A program made the translations under genes and the position numbers. From Delphinapterus leucas (Eukaryota; Chordata; Mammalia; Artiodactyla; Monodontidae), in the NCBI RefSeq assembly GCF_002288925.2, contig NW_022098036.1, positions 44,847,490-44,911,489 on the forward strand: a stretch of 64,000 nucleotides of DNA, given 5' to 3'. The notes under the pieces are model-generated. The model made no database searches, was not told the origin of the DNA, and was given only the letters and a program-made list of their open reading frames with translations. Below are positions 37,201 through 47,699 of this stretch, piece after piece (within the stretch, counting starts at the first letter, position 1; each line of letters starts with the position of its first letter).

Positions 37201-38639
37201 ACATGCTGATTCTTTCCATCCCTCTGACTCCTATTTATTCCTCACAATCCTGTTACCTCTCTGAGATGCCCCCCCTAATTCCCTCTGCTCCGTGATATTT
37301 AATCTTGCTCCTCAGCTCGCACAGCCGCTCATCATGACTGCTACTGCTTATACCTATTGCTTTCACCTGCCTTCTCTACTAGACTTCAGCACAGAAACTG
37401 GATCTTATTCATCTTCAAAGCTCCAGCACTAAGCACATACAAGACACTCAATAAGTCTACGATGGAAAGAATTGTTGAGAACATCAAGTCAACGGGTGCT
37501 TACTCTTCAGTTATGTCCTACCTTCTCTGTAGGATAGGCTTTAGCTTGAACTTTTTTGGTCAGAGCTTGCACCTGTGCGGTGACAGCCATCACCTGAAAT
37601 TAATCCAAATAAAACCACTGATTAGAATACATCAAGTTATCTCTGTGAGCTGTGAAGTGCAAAAGCTAAACAATGCCACCTAAAAATTATCTGAAACACT
37701 GCCTAAAGTACACCACTATCTTTTCAGTTCTGAGAAAGTACAGGAGAGATGGTTTCTGATACTTCTTCAAAAGGTAGAAAAACCTTTCCACCTCTTCTTA
37801 AAACTAAAGAGACCATCTTACCAAACCAGAGGGAGGGGATGGGGGCTGGGACAGTGGTGATGGGGCCATTGTAGCTTTGTACCGGTTGAACTTGCAATGC
37901 ATAGAACTATATAAATGTATATGAGCTAGACACCCAAAGGGCAAATCGTGTCACCGTTTTCGGCATCGGTTTCCTTAACTCTAAGAATAAAGAAAATTGA
38001 TTCAGATGCTTTCTTTCTGGAGTTTTCTGTATTCCTTTGGACGCAGAAATCAATTACTCTGAATTGTAGCCTGAAAAGGTTTTCATTATATCATTTTGCT
38101 CTTACTGTTATCTGGTCATTCAAATATGTGCCCCCAAATCACCAAAGTTTAGAGGTGCGGCAAAGTCAAAGCCGATTCGTGACTAATCTATTCCAAAGGG
38201 GTGCCATTACTCACCTGCTCCTGGAGGTTTTTCAAAAGTGCTACGGCATTTGGCAGGTCTGACTCCAGCACCTCCTATGGAAGGGAGAGAAAAGAAAAAA
38301 CATTCTTTCCTCAGGATTATAAGACGGAACATGTGAGGTGGAAAAGCCCCCTCTCTCCTTCAAACACCCCGGACTTCCTGCCTTCCCACTCCGGTGCACA
38401 TGCAGCCTCGCCTCAGAGCCCGCCAGCCTCTGAGGTCACTGGAAAGGAGCGGTAACTCCAGCCACGTCTCCCTACTACTGCTTTTGCCCCGCTGTGGCAG
38501 GGAGGGCGCCTCCCTGGAGTTATTTCCATCACCACCCTTCCCTCGCCCCAATAATTTGCCTCGAGGCACTGAAGAGAAAACAAACGTCCACAATACCAGG
38601 CCGAAGAAGCAAACACACTACACTCACCGGCGCCGCCAT
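31203..38639 (-). CDS. NGDN: Neuroguidin (Sas10/C1D family), complete, 11 coding exons
   Basis: Joined exons (minus): 38639-38628, 38274-38215, 37593-37522, 34038-33901, 33649-33565, 33480-33428, 33177-33054, 32966-32798, 32031-31875, 31733-31676, 31222-31203. They total 948 bp, 315 codons plus stop, the remembered human length; all introns are GT-AG and all phases agree. Known role of the family: a nucleolar Sas10/Utp3/C1D protein of the small-subunit processome, also described as an eIF4E- and CPEB-binding translational repressor in neurons. Visible features: a helical Sas10/C1D region at about residues 5-115; YQIDKLV (108-114), fitting the eIF4E-binding pattern YxxxxL-phi; an acidic run at 142-153; charged helix ETEAEREKKRLERAKRR from 183; the tail KKRKK...KKKGFRRRR, a likely nucleolar signal. 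The ATG has a strong context (A at -3, G at +4). Nothing is broken. Confidence 0.97.
31676..31733 (-). CDS. NGDN: NGDN coding exon 10
   Basis: Basic DQNSTKKRKKIPKKGQKKK, ending in phase 1. Confidence 0.94.
31875..32031 (-). CDS. NGDN: NGDN coding exon 9
   Basis: Encodes INYEESMMVRLSVSKREKGR, then RKRANVMSSQIHSLTHFSD and on to HLDE; phase 0 at the end. Confidence 0.96.
32798..32966 (-). CDS. NGDN: NGDN coding exon 8
   Basis: Charged helix ETEAEREKKRLERAKRRALS and then RHPHVTRQSQEDQH. The donor is CAG/gtccga, weaker than the others. Confidence 0.96.
33054..33177 (-). CDS. NGDN: NGDN coding exon 7
   Basis: Acidic stretch LSSEDEEEDEAEEG followed by a basic KKSGKGTAKK and YVPPRLVPVHY; ends in phase 1. 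Confidence 0.96.
33428..33480 (-). CDS. NGDN: NGDN coding exon 6
   Basis: Encodes the rest of S, then ESDPLRFKPHPSNMMSK. The junction reads GSLSESDP, where the remembered human protein has GSLGENDP. Confidence 0.95.
33565..33649 (-). CDS. NGDN: NGDN coding exon 5
   Basis: Encodes VLEKLRPLDQKLKYQIDKLV and on to GSL; it ends in phase 1. Carries the YQIDKLV putative eIF4E-binding motif. Confidence 0.96.
33901..34038 (-). CDS. NGDN: NGDN coding exon 4
   Basis: 46 codons with LLEVKDQLLLMYLMDLSHLI and ending RLVEIRT, the core helices of the Sas10/C1D domain; phase 0 on both sides. Confidence 0.96.
34305..34460 (-). mobile_element. MER20-like hAT-Charlie relic in NGDN intron
   Basis: Contains gagctattgacatttggggg, ggtaattctttgctgtggag and gaaggatgttccacagcatc, the MER20 order. 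Old and non-coding. Confidence 0.65.
34490..34914 (+). mobile_element. L1M relic in NGDN intron
   Basis: L1 3' region remains (ccatacaatggaattatatg, later ttttatgtatctcctaaact), continued after the SINE at about 35263. Antisense to NGDN. Confidence 0.5.
34915..35262 (+). mobile_element. CHR-2-type SINE in NGDN intron
   Basis: Full-length, inserted into L1 sequence, between aagtgtatta and aatgtattat. Opposite to NGDN transcription. Confidence 0.92.
35430..35810. mobile_element. MIR relics in NGDN intron
   Basis: 35430-35560 minus-strand MIR (cagctgggattcaaactcag). 35605-35800 plus-strand MIR (gagttcaagttttgaattag, then attatgaggctcaaataaga). Confidence 0.5.
36093..36403 (+). mobile_element. 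CHR-2-type SINE in NGDN intron
   Basis: Full-length copy, slightly shortened in the middle, flanked by aaaaattcg on both sides. Confidence 0.92.
36697..36814 (-). mobile_element. CHR-1-like SINE in NGDN intron
   Basis: Antisense copy with gaccagggattgaacacac and the ccagggaagtcccc end. Confidence 0.85.
37040..37470 (+). mobile_element. LINE L2 3' relic in NGDN intron
   Basis: Order ttggcctacaaggctcttca, cctttgcacatgctgattc, actagacttcagcacagaaa, then acactcaataagtc matches the L2 3' region. Confidence 0.6.
37522..37593 (-). CDS. NGDN: NGDN coding exon 3
   Basis: 24 codons, VMAVTAQVQALTKK...PTEK, phase 0, between tttcag and gtagga. An L2 relic (about 37040-37470) ends 50 bp downstream in the intron. 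Confidence 0.95.
38215..38274 (-). CDS. NGDN: NGDN coding exon 2
   Basis: Encodes EVLESDLPNAVALLKNLQEQ in phase 0. Acceptor ccatag is used; the alternative gag 3 bp on would drop the first E. Confidence 0.93.
38628..38639 (-). CDS. NGDN: NGDN coding exon 1
   Basis: Encodes MAAP; donor GTGAGT follows directly. The start codon lies inside an AAGATGGCGGC YY1-type site. Confidence 0.93.
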
Positions 38640-38830
38640 CTTCACAAGGCCCGCCCCTTCCGGAACTGTACTTCCTGAGAGCTGACGTTGGCTTTATAGA
38701 CGAGAGGCCGCCGCCGCTTGCAAACCTAAGCCAATAGGAATAAGGGCTCTCTCACTTCCGCCCCGAACAGGATGTACGAGAGGAGGGGCCGGGTCCAGCC
38801 AATGGAATAGAAGAACTGGCTAAATTCGTC
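38640..38830 (-). promoter_or_regulatory. NGDN: NGDN promoter, CpG-rich
   Basis: Read on the minus strand toward the gene: inverted CCAAT boxes (ccaatgg at 38799, ccaatagg at 38731), a TCTATAAAGC box at about 38691-38700, a CRE half-site (ACGTCA, about 38682-38687), a palindromic TTCCGGAA ETS site near 38659-38666, a GC box (GGGGCGGG) and the YY1 site over the ATG. If the TATA-like box is used the 5' UTR is only about 25-35 bp. The combination suits a ubiquitously expressed ribosome-biogenesis gene. Confidence 0.7.
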
Positions 38831-39307
38831 AGACTTAGGAGGAGCTTTAACGACGTAAAGATGCTATTGGAAAGAAGCATGTTATTAGTAAATTGAGTAG
38901 AATGATTGGAGCTAAGCCAGTAAAAACTCGGCAACTGATTGATTGACAGTTAGAAAGACCCAATGGAAAAAAGGAGTTAACTGAGCGAACTGAGAACATA
39001 TTGGCTCCTGGACGCCGCAGTACCCGGAGTCTTTTTGAAGAGGCTTCTCTTGCATTGCCTGAACCCGCCGCTAGGTGACAGGCCTCGGCATCTCTCTGAG
39101 AAGGCGGCCACGTTATGAAGCCGCCATTGCGGGCTGCTGTTCCAACGCGGGCCGCGCTAGATTCCTCACAGACCCCAAGGCCCTTGTGTGATCGTGGAGA
39201 AGTCATTCGATCTCTGAGCTTTTTTCATCTGTAAATAGGAGAGTTGGGCCAGAGAAGCCCAGAGCCAGTTTAGACACGGACAGTAAGGACACTCACGCGC
39301 CTCATAC

Positions 39308-39340
39308 GCACCTGGGGGCGCTGCGGAGAGACGCCCCCAG
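39308..39340. promoter_or_regulatory. CTCF-like site inside a hairpin
   Basis: gcacctgggggcgct fits the CTCF core at 12 of 14 positions. Its ctgggggcg arm pairs with cgcccccag 11 bp later, a perfect 9 bp stem. It lies 0.67 kb from the NGDN start, on the MYH7 side. Confidence 0.4.
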
Positions 39341-39949
39341 CTGCAGCCCCAACACTTCCTACTAGTTCGGAGACATGAGGGGAGGGACGTTTAACAAATG
39401 AAGCCAGTTCAGATTTACGTGACTTGCCCCTGGTCACACAGGCCCCGGCAGAACTTGGTTTAAACCCAGCCTGTGCATATATAGTATTTCATTATGCTCT
39501 GTCTCATCTCTCCCCAATACTTGGAAGTATGTCAGCTCACTCCTGCTCTCACAGGCTGATGAAGTCAGTTGGGTGGGTATTAATTGTTCCTATCGTCTGC
39601 CTTGGGAAGTAAGCGCTGCAAGGGGAAATGATGGTCTTGAATTTTACCTGCAACTGTCGAGCAGAGCTAGGACTAGCAATCAGATTTCCTGACTTGGAGT
39701 GGTCTTCTGGAATTAAACAAGGAATAACTCCCATATCTCGGCAACCAGGGTGGGAAAATCCTGGTTTCTAAATCTTTTGAGGGATTCAGGAAGAAAAAGG
39801 CAGGGCCTAGGTATCCAGTCCTCATGCCTCTGCCTCAAGCATTTATTTGCTGTTTCAGGCCCAGCATGGAAGCTCAGTGTGCCTTGACAGCCTACTCAGT
39901 CCATTAACCAATAGTTTTATACCGTTTATCAGGATTTGTATTATGAAAA

Positions 39950-40630
39950 GTTTCCATTTCAGCATAAATTTGTGACCTATTCAGATCCTCTGCCCATTTT
40001 TTAATCAGGTAATTCTTTTGCTATTTAAGTTGTATGAGTTCTTTATATATTTTGGATATCAACTGCTTATCAGATATATGATTTGCATATATTTTCTCCC
40101 ATTCCGTAGGTTGCCTTTTCATTTTGTTGATGGTTTCCTTTGCTGTGCAGAAGCTTTTTAGCATGATGTAGTCCCACTTGTTTATTTTTGTTTTGTTGCC
40201 TTTGCTTTTGCTGTCAGATCCAAAAACAATCATTGTCAAGACTGCTGTTAAGGAGCTTACAGCCTATGTTTTCTTCTAGGAGTTTTAAGGTTTCAGGTCT
40301 TCCATTCAAGTCTTTAATCCATTTTGAGTTAATTTTGTGTATAGTGTAAGATGGGGTCTAGTTTCATTCTTTTGCATGTAGCTGTTCAGTTTTTGCAACA
40401 CCATTTATTGAAGAGACTGTTCTTTCCCAATTGCATATTCTTAGCTCCTCTGTAGTAAATTAATTGACCATACATGTGTGGGTTTATTTCTAGGCTCTCT
40501 ATTTTGTCCCATTGATCTATGTGTTTGTTTTTATGCCAATATGATATTGTTTTGATTACTATAGTTTTGTAGTATAGTTTGAAATCATGGACAGAAACAA
40601 CATTTAACCAACTATATGGGCACTTCATGA
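39950..40630 (-). pseudogene. L1 LINE fragment with broken ORF2
   Basis: On the minus strand, pieces of L1 ORF2 C-terminal protein can be read ([20 protein letters not shown] and [20 protein letters not shown] at 40021-40239; then [20 protein letters not shown] at 40386-40628). They lie in separate frames with stops and deletions between them, so this is a dead relic. Confidence 0.85.
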
Positions 40631-40634
40631 CTCA

Positions 40635-41045
40635 GTCAGGTTTACACATAAAATTAACCATCATGCTATACGTAAAAATACTCATAATCATTGACTCAGA
40701 AATCTATTTCTTGGAATTTATTCTGACAAAATCTTTCAAAAAAAGAAAAGAAGCCATATATATATATATATATATATATATGTTTACAGAGACATTATAT
40801 ATATATATACATATATATATGTTTACAGAGACATTATTTATAAGTTCAAAAAACTGCAAACAAGGGGTTAGAGAGTGATTGTTAATGGAAGGGGGTTTCT
40901 TTTTGAGGCGATGAAAATGTTCTAAAATTAGGTAGTGGTGATGGTTACACAACTCTGAATATACTAAAAATGACTGAATTGTACACTGTAAAAAGGTGAA
41001 TTTTATGGTATATGAATTGTCTCAATAAAAGTGTTATAAAACTAT
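40635..41045 (+). mobile_element. L1M 3' UTR relic with (AT)n expansion
   Basis: Ends with ctgaattgtacactgtaaaa, then atgaattgtctcaataaaag, a common old L1 3' terminus. An AT-rich array lies inside at about 40757-40838. Confidence 0.55.
40757..40838. repeat. (AT)n tract with a duplicated unit
   Basis: Two TA tracts are each followed by atgtttacagagacattat, a two-copy tandem of about 42 bp. Confidence 0.85.
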
Positions 41046-41097
41046 AAGCAATCTAAATATCAAACAAGTAAATTTTCATATATTATCACAGAAATAG

Positions 41098-41420
41098 CAA
41101 ATAGCTCCATTTATTGAGTGCTTACTATATGTGAGGCATTATTCTGAACACTTTACATTTATAAATTCAGTGGTTTTTCAAAGTGTGGTATGGTACTTGA
41201 TCTAGTAGCATCTGGAATGCAGATTCAGGCACCCCACCCTGTCCTACTGAATCAGAATTTCTGAGGCCAAGGTCTAAGATGCTTTATTTTAATAAGCCTT
41301 CCGTGTATTCTGCAACATGGTCAAGTTTGAGTGTCTCTGTTTTAACTTGTTTAATTCTCATAGTAAACCCATAAGATGGGCAATATTATTTTCTCCATTT
41401 TATAGACAGTAGTGGAACAT
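41098..41420 (-). mobile_element. MIR relic split by a MER5A-like insertion
   Basis: 41098-41163 (tttattgagtgcttactata) and 41340-41420 (tgggcaatattattttctcc) are the two halves of an antisense MIR. The 41168-41335 segment between them (gtggtttttcaaagtgtg; tactgaatcagaatttctga) is MER5A-like. Confidence 0.6.
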
Positions 41421-41734
41421 CTGCCATTGTAAAAATGATAAAATCTAAGATTGCAGAAATATGGAATTCTAATGGCTAGAACATAAGATTATGTACATAT
41501 TGTATGTACCCACAGCAGCCCTATATATATACCATATATGTATTTTTGTATGTATATATATAATAGAAACACACACACACCTTGGAAAGAAGCTGAGAAT
41601 TTAAAATAGTTAATGTGATTGGGTAGGAGATCTTGGGTGTTATTTCTGTACTTGCATAGTTTCAACAAAGTTTTGTTTGTGTTTCAGGAGCAGCCCTGCT
41701 GAATCAAAAAGTACTTTCGTAGAAAAGCCACTGA

Positions 41735-41841
41735 TACTACTACATATAAAATAGATAACAACAAGGACTTACTGTATAGCACAAGGAATTATACTCAATA
41801 TTTTGTATTAACCTATAAGGGAAAAGAATTTGAAAAAGAAT

Positions 41842-41876
<35 letters not shown>

Positions 41877-41945
41877 TCTGAATCACTGTGCTGTGTGCCT
41901 GAAACTAACATGACATTGTAAATCAATTATACTTCAATTAAGAAA
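41735..41945 (+). mobile_element. L1 3' end with (TAGA)n
   Basis: The cetartiodactyl L1 terminus cctgaaactaacatgacatt, then atcaattatacttcaatt follows a pure TAGA array at 41841-41876. Confidence 0.7.
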
Positions 41946-41956
41946 TGCACATTAGA

Positions 41957-42311
41957 GGGAATTCCCTGGTGGCACAGTGGTTAAGAATCCGCCTGCCAAC
42001 GCAGGGGACACGGGTTCGAGCTCTGGCTCAGGAAGATCCCACATGCCGCAGAGCAACTGAGCCCATGTGCCACAACTACTGAGCCTGCACTCTAGAGCCC
42101 GTGAGCCACAACTACTGAGCCCATGTACCGCAATTACTGAATCCTGCACACCTAGAGCCCATGCTCCACAACAGGATAAGCCACCGCAATGAGAAGCCCG
42201 TGCACTGCAACAAAGAGTAGCCCCTGCTCGTCGCAACTAGAGAAAGCCTGCGCACAGCAATGAAGACCCAACACAGCCAAAAAATAAAGAAAGAAAAAAA
42301 TTTTTTTTTCT
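41957..42311 (+). mobile_element. CHR-2-type SINE
   Basis: Full-length copy with the 14 bp duplication aaatgcacattaga at 41943-41956 and 42312-42325. Confidence 0.93.
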
Positions 42312-42555
42312 AAATGCACATTAGAAAGAATCATCAGAGGATCTCATCCATTCCGTCAACATTTTTGTTAGTTATGTATATTGTGGTATTGCTGAATGTT
42401 TAATCAGAGCCAGCTAGGCCTTTAACAACTTGAATTTGCACATTTGAAAATGGGAAAAATATAATTTTGCTACTCAGTTTTGAGAATCTACTGAAGCAAA
42501 GTATGTGTAAGTACATTATAAATCATTGTGGACTTCACAAGTTAATGATATTTTT

Positions 42556-42967
42556 TTATTTTAATTTTTTAAAAATATATTTTATTTTATTTTATTTTTG
42601 GCCGTGTTGGGTCTTTGTTGCTGCGCGTGGGCTTTCTCTAGTTGTGGTGATCGGGGGCTACTCTTTGTTGCAGTGTGTAGTCTTCTCACTGTGGTGGCTT
42701 CTCTTTTCGTGGAGCACAGGCTCTAGGCACGTGAGCTTCAGTAGTTGCAGCACGCAGGCTCAGTAGTTGTGGCACGTGGGCCCTAGAGCCCGTGGGCGTC
42801 AGTAGTTGCGGCATGTGGGCTCAGTAGTTGCAGAGCGCAGGCTCAGTAGTTGTGGCGCATGGGCTTAGTTGCTCCACGGCACATGGGATCTTCCTAGACC
42901 AGGGATCGAACCTGTATCCCTTTCATTGGCAGGTGGATTCTTAACCACTGCACCACCAGGGAAGTCC
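42556..42967 (-). mobile_element. CHR-2-type SINE
   Basis: Antisense full-length copy. It has an A/T-rich tail at the left, several gtagttg repeats in the middle and a ccaccagggaagtccc end. Confidence 0.92.
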
Positions 42968-43627
42968 CTAATGTTATTTTTAAGTGATTCCTGTATATAT
43001 TGCTGACAATTTCTCTCTTAATAGTGGAATAGTTAAAAAAAAAAAAAAAAGAAGAAAAAGAGCCACTGAGCAGTGCCTGGAGGGGCAGGCAGCAAAAGTC
43101 CCAATAACTTTAAAGAGGTGGGCAAGCCCAGCCTGGGGTGAGGGTACTGTTAGGAGACCAGTCAGATCTGGAGGTGGGAGGTTGTGAAGGGCTAAGTTGG
43201 GACAATCTGGGGCCAGTTTATGAAGTGTCTTTAAGTGCCAGTCAGGAATTCAGGCTTTGTCTCTGAGACAACATGGAGCCCCGGAAGTTTCTATGAATGA
43301 CAGATATGTTAGAAGTGGTACTTTAGAAAATTGAGTCTGCCAGTCATTTGGTGAGATGAGCAGATGGAAGACTAGTTAAGGTGCTATTGCAATTATCCAG
43401 GCATGAGAAGGGGCCTTGCCTCATGACGTTAAAGAGAGAATGGGGAAGAAGGGAGGAGGCGGGACCTTTTGAAGGTGGAATCTACAGATGAATAGAAATG
43501 TGGTTGGCTGCCTTTCTCCTGAGCCCCCTCCCCTTTCTCATGTCTAATTCTCAGCTTCTCTGGGTAGTTCCCTTCGTTCCCTACCTGTGACCACAAATCT
43601 AGAATCTCCTCTGCAAATGAAACAGAA

Positions 43628-43672
43628 ATGAATCCGAAAATGAATGAATCCGAATGAATGATGAATCCGAAA
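43628..43672. repeat. Short ATGAATCCGAA-type tandem
   Basis: Irregular repetition of aatgaatccgaa, about four units. Confidence 0.75.
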
Positions 43673-43769
43673 ACTCAATGTCACTTTTCCCAAGAATGAC
43701 TGGTTATACCACCAATTCTATAAAATCAGATAATATAACCACCCACCCCCCCACCAGCACCTTAAAACA

Positions 43770-44262
43770 CATTAATGGCTGCTCGGTGCCTGTAGGTTAA
43801 AATTCACTCTCCCTTAATTTGGTTCATGAGGTCCTTTGTGGCCAGCCTTCACCTGCCTCCCAGGCTCTTCTGCGGTCGGATCCCTTGATTACTTCCATTC
43901 TTTAGCCACACTGAGTTCACCTCAGTTCCTCTCAGGCCTTTGGACAAGCTGGTCTCTCTGCCCAGCTCCTTCTTTTCTTGATCTACTCCAGCTCATCTTC
44001 AAGTCTGACCTTAAAAGTCATTTCCTCCAGGGAGCCTTTCCCGATCTCCAGTCCAGATTAGGTGGTCTTGCTTTGTGCTCCAGGATTTCTTCCATCAGAG
44101 CACCTGGCACTTCCTCCATCACAGTACCTGCCACACTATACTGTCACTGCCTGTCCACTTGTCTGCCTCTCCGTAGTAACCTGTGAGCTCCTGAAGTCAG
44201 GACTGTGCCTGCCACAAAGTTGGTGCTTGATCAGTGTTGGTGGAATGAACGTTCATTCCTGG
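43770..44262 (+). mobile_element. LINE L2 relic
   Basis: Long L2 3' region: cacattaatggctgctcggt, later catttcctccagggagcctt and ctgtgagctcctgaagtcag, ending near gttggtggaatgaac. Confidence 0.65.
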
Positions 44263-44589
44263 GCTATGGTAAGGCACACTTCCATTAACATCATTCTCAT
44301 TAACATGAGTTGAACAATCAAACTGGAAGAAGCTGGGATCTGGAATTATTAGACAGGGCCCACTGAGATGGGGCAGATCCTGGGGAACATTGTCATTGCG
44401 GATGCTGGAAGAAAGTACAGACCAGCCTGGCAGCAGGTGAAGGGAGTTAGTCTATTAAAGCAGTCAGAATCAGGAAGATATTCTAATAAGAGGGCACTGG
44501 AACAGGTTTGGAAAGCCAAGCAGGCAAGTGGAAGTAATATTAATAGATACCACTTATTGAGCATCCACTGTTTGTTGGGAGCTGTGCCT

Positions 44590-45338
44590 ATAACTTTTTT
44601 TTCCCCATCTTTATTGAGGTATATTTGACAAAAAGTGTATATATTTAAAACGTACAATGTGATGTTTTGATATCTGTATACATTGTGAAATGTTTTCCAC
44701 AATCAAGCTAAGAAGCTAATTAACGTATCTATCACCTAATATAGCTACCTCCACCCTTTTTTTTTGTGGGGGGGGTTAGAACAATTAAGAACTACTCTCA
44801 TAGCAAATTTCAAGTACACAATACAGTACTTTTAACTATAGTCACCCTGCTGTATGTTAGATCGCCAGAACTTACATCCTTCATATACAAAACTTTGTAC
44901 ACTTTGAGCAACATTTCCCCCACCTCCCCAGCCACTGGAAACCACCGTTCTACTCTCTGCTCTAAGAGTTTGTCTTTTTTTAGATTTCGCATATAAGTGA
45001 AATCATGCAGTATTTGTGTTTCTGTATCTGGTTTATTTCACTTAGCATCACACTCTCCAACTTCATCCATATTGTCACAAATGATAAGATTTCCTTCTTT
45101 TAGGGCTAGATAATATTCTTCATCCATTCATCCATCACTGGACATTTAGGTTGTTTCCATGTCTTGACTATTGTGAAGAATGCTGCAGTGAACATGCAGG
45201 TATCTCTTCAAGACAGTGATTTCATTTCCTTTGGCTATATATACCCACAAAAGGAATTGCTGGATAATATGGTACTCCTGTTTTTAATTTTCTGAGGAAC
45301 CTCTCTACTGTATTTCATAATGGCTGTACCAATTTTTT
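44590..45338 (-). mobile_element. L1 3' UTR relic
   Basis: Antisense to the window: a T-rich start, catctttattgaggtatatt, then agtcaccctgctgtatgtta and tatttcacttagcatcacac. This is a typical primate-to-ungulate L1MA/L1PB-like 3' region in reverse. Confidence 0.75.
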
Positions 45339-45344
45339 TTTATA

Positions 45345-45800
45345 ACTTCATATACATAATCCTTAAGTCAAGTATATGGGGTGGATATTACCATCCACAT
45401 TTTACAGTTAAGACTGTGGTTTAGTGCTGGGATTCAAAAATAGTTCTTCCTGGACCTGTCCTCTTTTCTCTACATGAGTGCTTCTCCAATTTTAATGTGC
45501 ATTAAATCACCTGGCAGGGGTCTTGTTAAAATGCAGATTCTGTTAAAATGCAGAAAGGTAACTCAGGCCTGGGTTGGGGCCTGAGATTCTGCAGTCCTCA
45601 TAAACTCCCACTGATGAGGATATATCAGTCCACGGATCATACTTTGAGTCACAAGACTCTGCACGATACTTCACTTTTTTCTCAGAGAGGTTAAGTAACT
45701 CACCTAGGTCACACAGCTAGTCCATAAGCCAGGGTTTTTGATCACAGGCCTATTTGATGTCAAAACCTATGATCTTAGTCATTAAGATATACTGTCTCCC
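45345..45800. mobile_element. MIR - MER5A-like - MIR relic cluster
   Basis: Antisense MIR at 45345-45450, MER5A-like at 45475-45655 (caattttaatgtgcattaaa; cctgagattctgcagtcctc), antisense MIR at 45655-45795 (gaggttaagtaactcacct). Confidence 0.55.
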
Positions 45801-47160
45801 TCTATTTGAAGGAAACAGGGCCCCCCGCTTCCAGTCTGGGGCTTAAGGGAAAAAATCTAATCCCTGAGAAGTAGACAGGCACCAGAGAAACTAAGAGGGT
45901 TACCAAGACAGGGCTTCTGGCAGAGGGAACGAAACCAGGGCTCAGTTACCAGACTGTGGCACAGGGTGGGGCCCAAGTCTTAGGAACAAGATAGAAGCTG
46001 CATTTCCAGAACTACAGCACAGAAGCAAGGGTGACTTGATGATGACACTCCAAAGGTGGGCAATAGCTTGTTCTATCCCTCCTGCCTGGAGCCTGAAATG
46101 GGGCCAGAGCCTGGGGCAGGACTGATCCTGCCAGTGTGACAAGGTCACATGGGAGAGGAGAGAAAGATCATAGGGATGGGAGCCACACCACCTTCACACC
46201 CTCCTCCCTGGGATCCCTGGCACTGCCCAGAGAGGCTAGGCCTTCCTAGGGCTCACCAGCATCCTTTGGGGCTGCTGACCCCATCCCCTGCACTCTCCCT
46301 TTCTACCTTCTCTTCTCTTGATTTCAAGCCCTCCTCCCACCTCAATCCTCTACATACCAACTCCCTGTTTGAATGACAGGATGGTTCCATATTTCAGGCC
46401 CCTATCCTATTGACCTTGTTCTATCAGGATCCATAGCAATTACCGTAAATTTTTCTTTCTTTTTTCCATCACCTTAAATTTTGCCTTGTTCTCTTTGAAT
46501 GCCCAGGGTATAGGTATCTGGGAAGTGGCAGAAACCAGGGACGCTTAGTACTGGCTACACCTGGGGTCTTCAGTGGGGAGTGGGGGGCCCACAGGAGTAG
46601 CACAGAGCAGGGTGAGAATCAGGTGCGGGGTATTTCAGATGCTTCTGGACTTATGCTTCCACAGCAGGAATCTGGCCATCCATGTTACACCAGCTGTCAG
46701 CTCAGGAGCTGCATCAGAGTCATCAACTATATTAGGATCTTGGTTAGAACTTTTGATTGACTTCTGGCTAAAGGTCAGCAAAGGACAGGTACAAATGTGA
46801 CCTAAAGGATAAGTTACAGAGCCCCAAACAGAAAAATGACCAGATAAATTTCTGAGCATGAAAAATGTGACAATTCAGAATTGGTTTTGCAAAATAAATT
46901 AGCAGACATCTTTATGTCAGTGTTAGGGTTGTGCAGAGACAGATATAACCTCTGCTGTATTAGGATAATTTCCCATGGCCCCAAAGCCCACCACATACCT
47001 CCTGCACTTCTGCCCCCAGGCAGAGTCCCTCTGTCCAAGTGACCCCTCTTCCGAGAGGAGGATGTCCAGGGACAAAGACAAGCTGAGACAAAAGGGGGAT
47101 GTTTGTTGGCATTCCTTACATATCCTCCTGAGCCTCTTGGATTCATTCTCATTTGGGTTC
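45801..47160. other. Inter-promoter unique sequence
   Basis: No gene or clear repeat. It is moderately GC-rich with pyrimidine-rich parts. Possible distal MYH7 control DNA by position only. Confidence 0.4.
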
Positions 47161-47368
47161 TTTTTTTTTTTTTTTTTTTTTTCGCGGGCCTCTCACTGCT
47201 GTGGCCTCTACCATTGCGGAGCACAGGCTCCGGACGCGCAGGCTCAGCAGCCGTGGCTCACGGGCCCAGCCATTCCGCGGCACATGGGATCTTCCCGGAC
47301 CAGGGCATGAGCCAGTGTCCCCTGCATCGGCAGGCGGACTCTCAACCACTGCGCCACCAGGGAAGCCC
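47161..47368 (-). mobile_element. Short CHR-2-like SINE, toothed-whale type
   Basis: About 208 bp: poly(T), cgggcctctcactgctgtgg, later ggcatgagccagtgtcccct and ccaccagggaagcccc. Flanked by catttgggttctttttt on both sides (47150 and 47369). Different in body from the long copies. Confidence 0.9.
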
Positions 47369-47699
47369 CATTTGGGTTCTTTTTTAAGAACTAATTACTG
47401 TTTAGCCTCTGGAGACTCTAGTAATCATCCAAATGCAAGTTACTTGAGGAGGGACCTCTGGTAAACCTCCAAAACTACAAACATTTCATCTTTGTGTATC
47501 CCAGTAAAAAAAAAAAAAAAATCCCAAGCATGTATTTTATACATACATATAAAAGTGTATCTGGATGGACACTCTCCAACTATTAACCATGGCTGCCTTT
47601 GCAGAATGGGACTGTGAATAGTGGAAGAAGCTTTACCTCACTTGCCTTGTAGAAGATATATTGTTTGAATTTTTAAAGTAGCAAGCATACTTTTATAAT

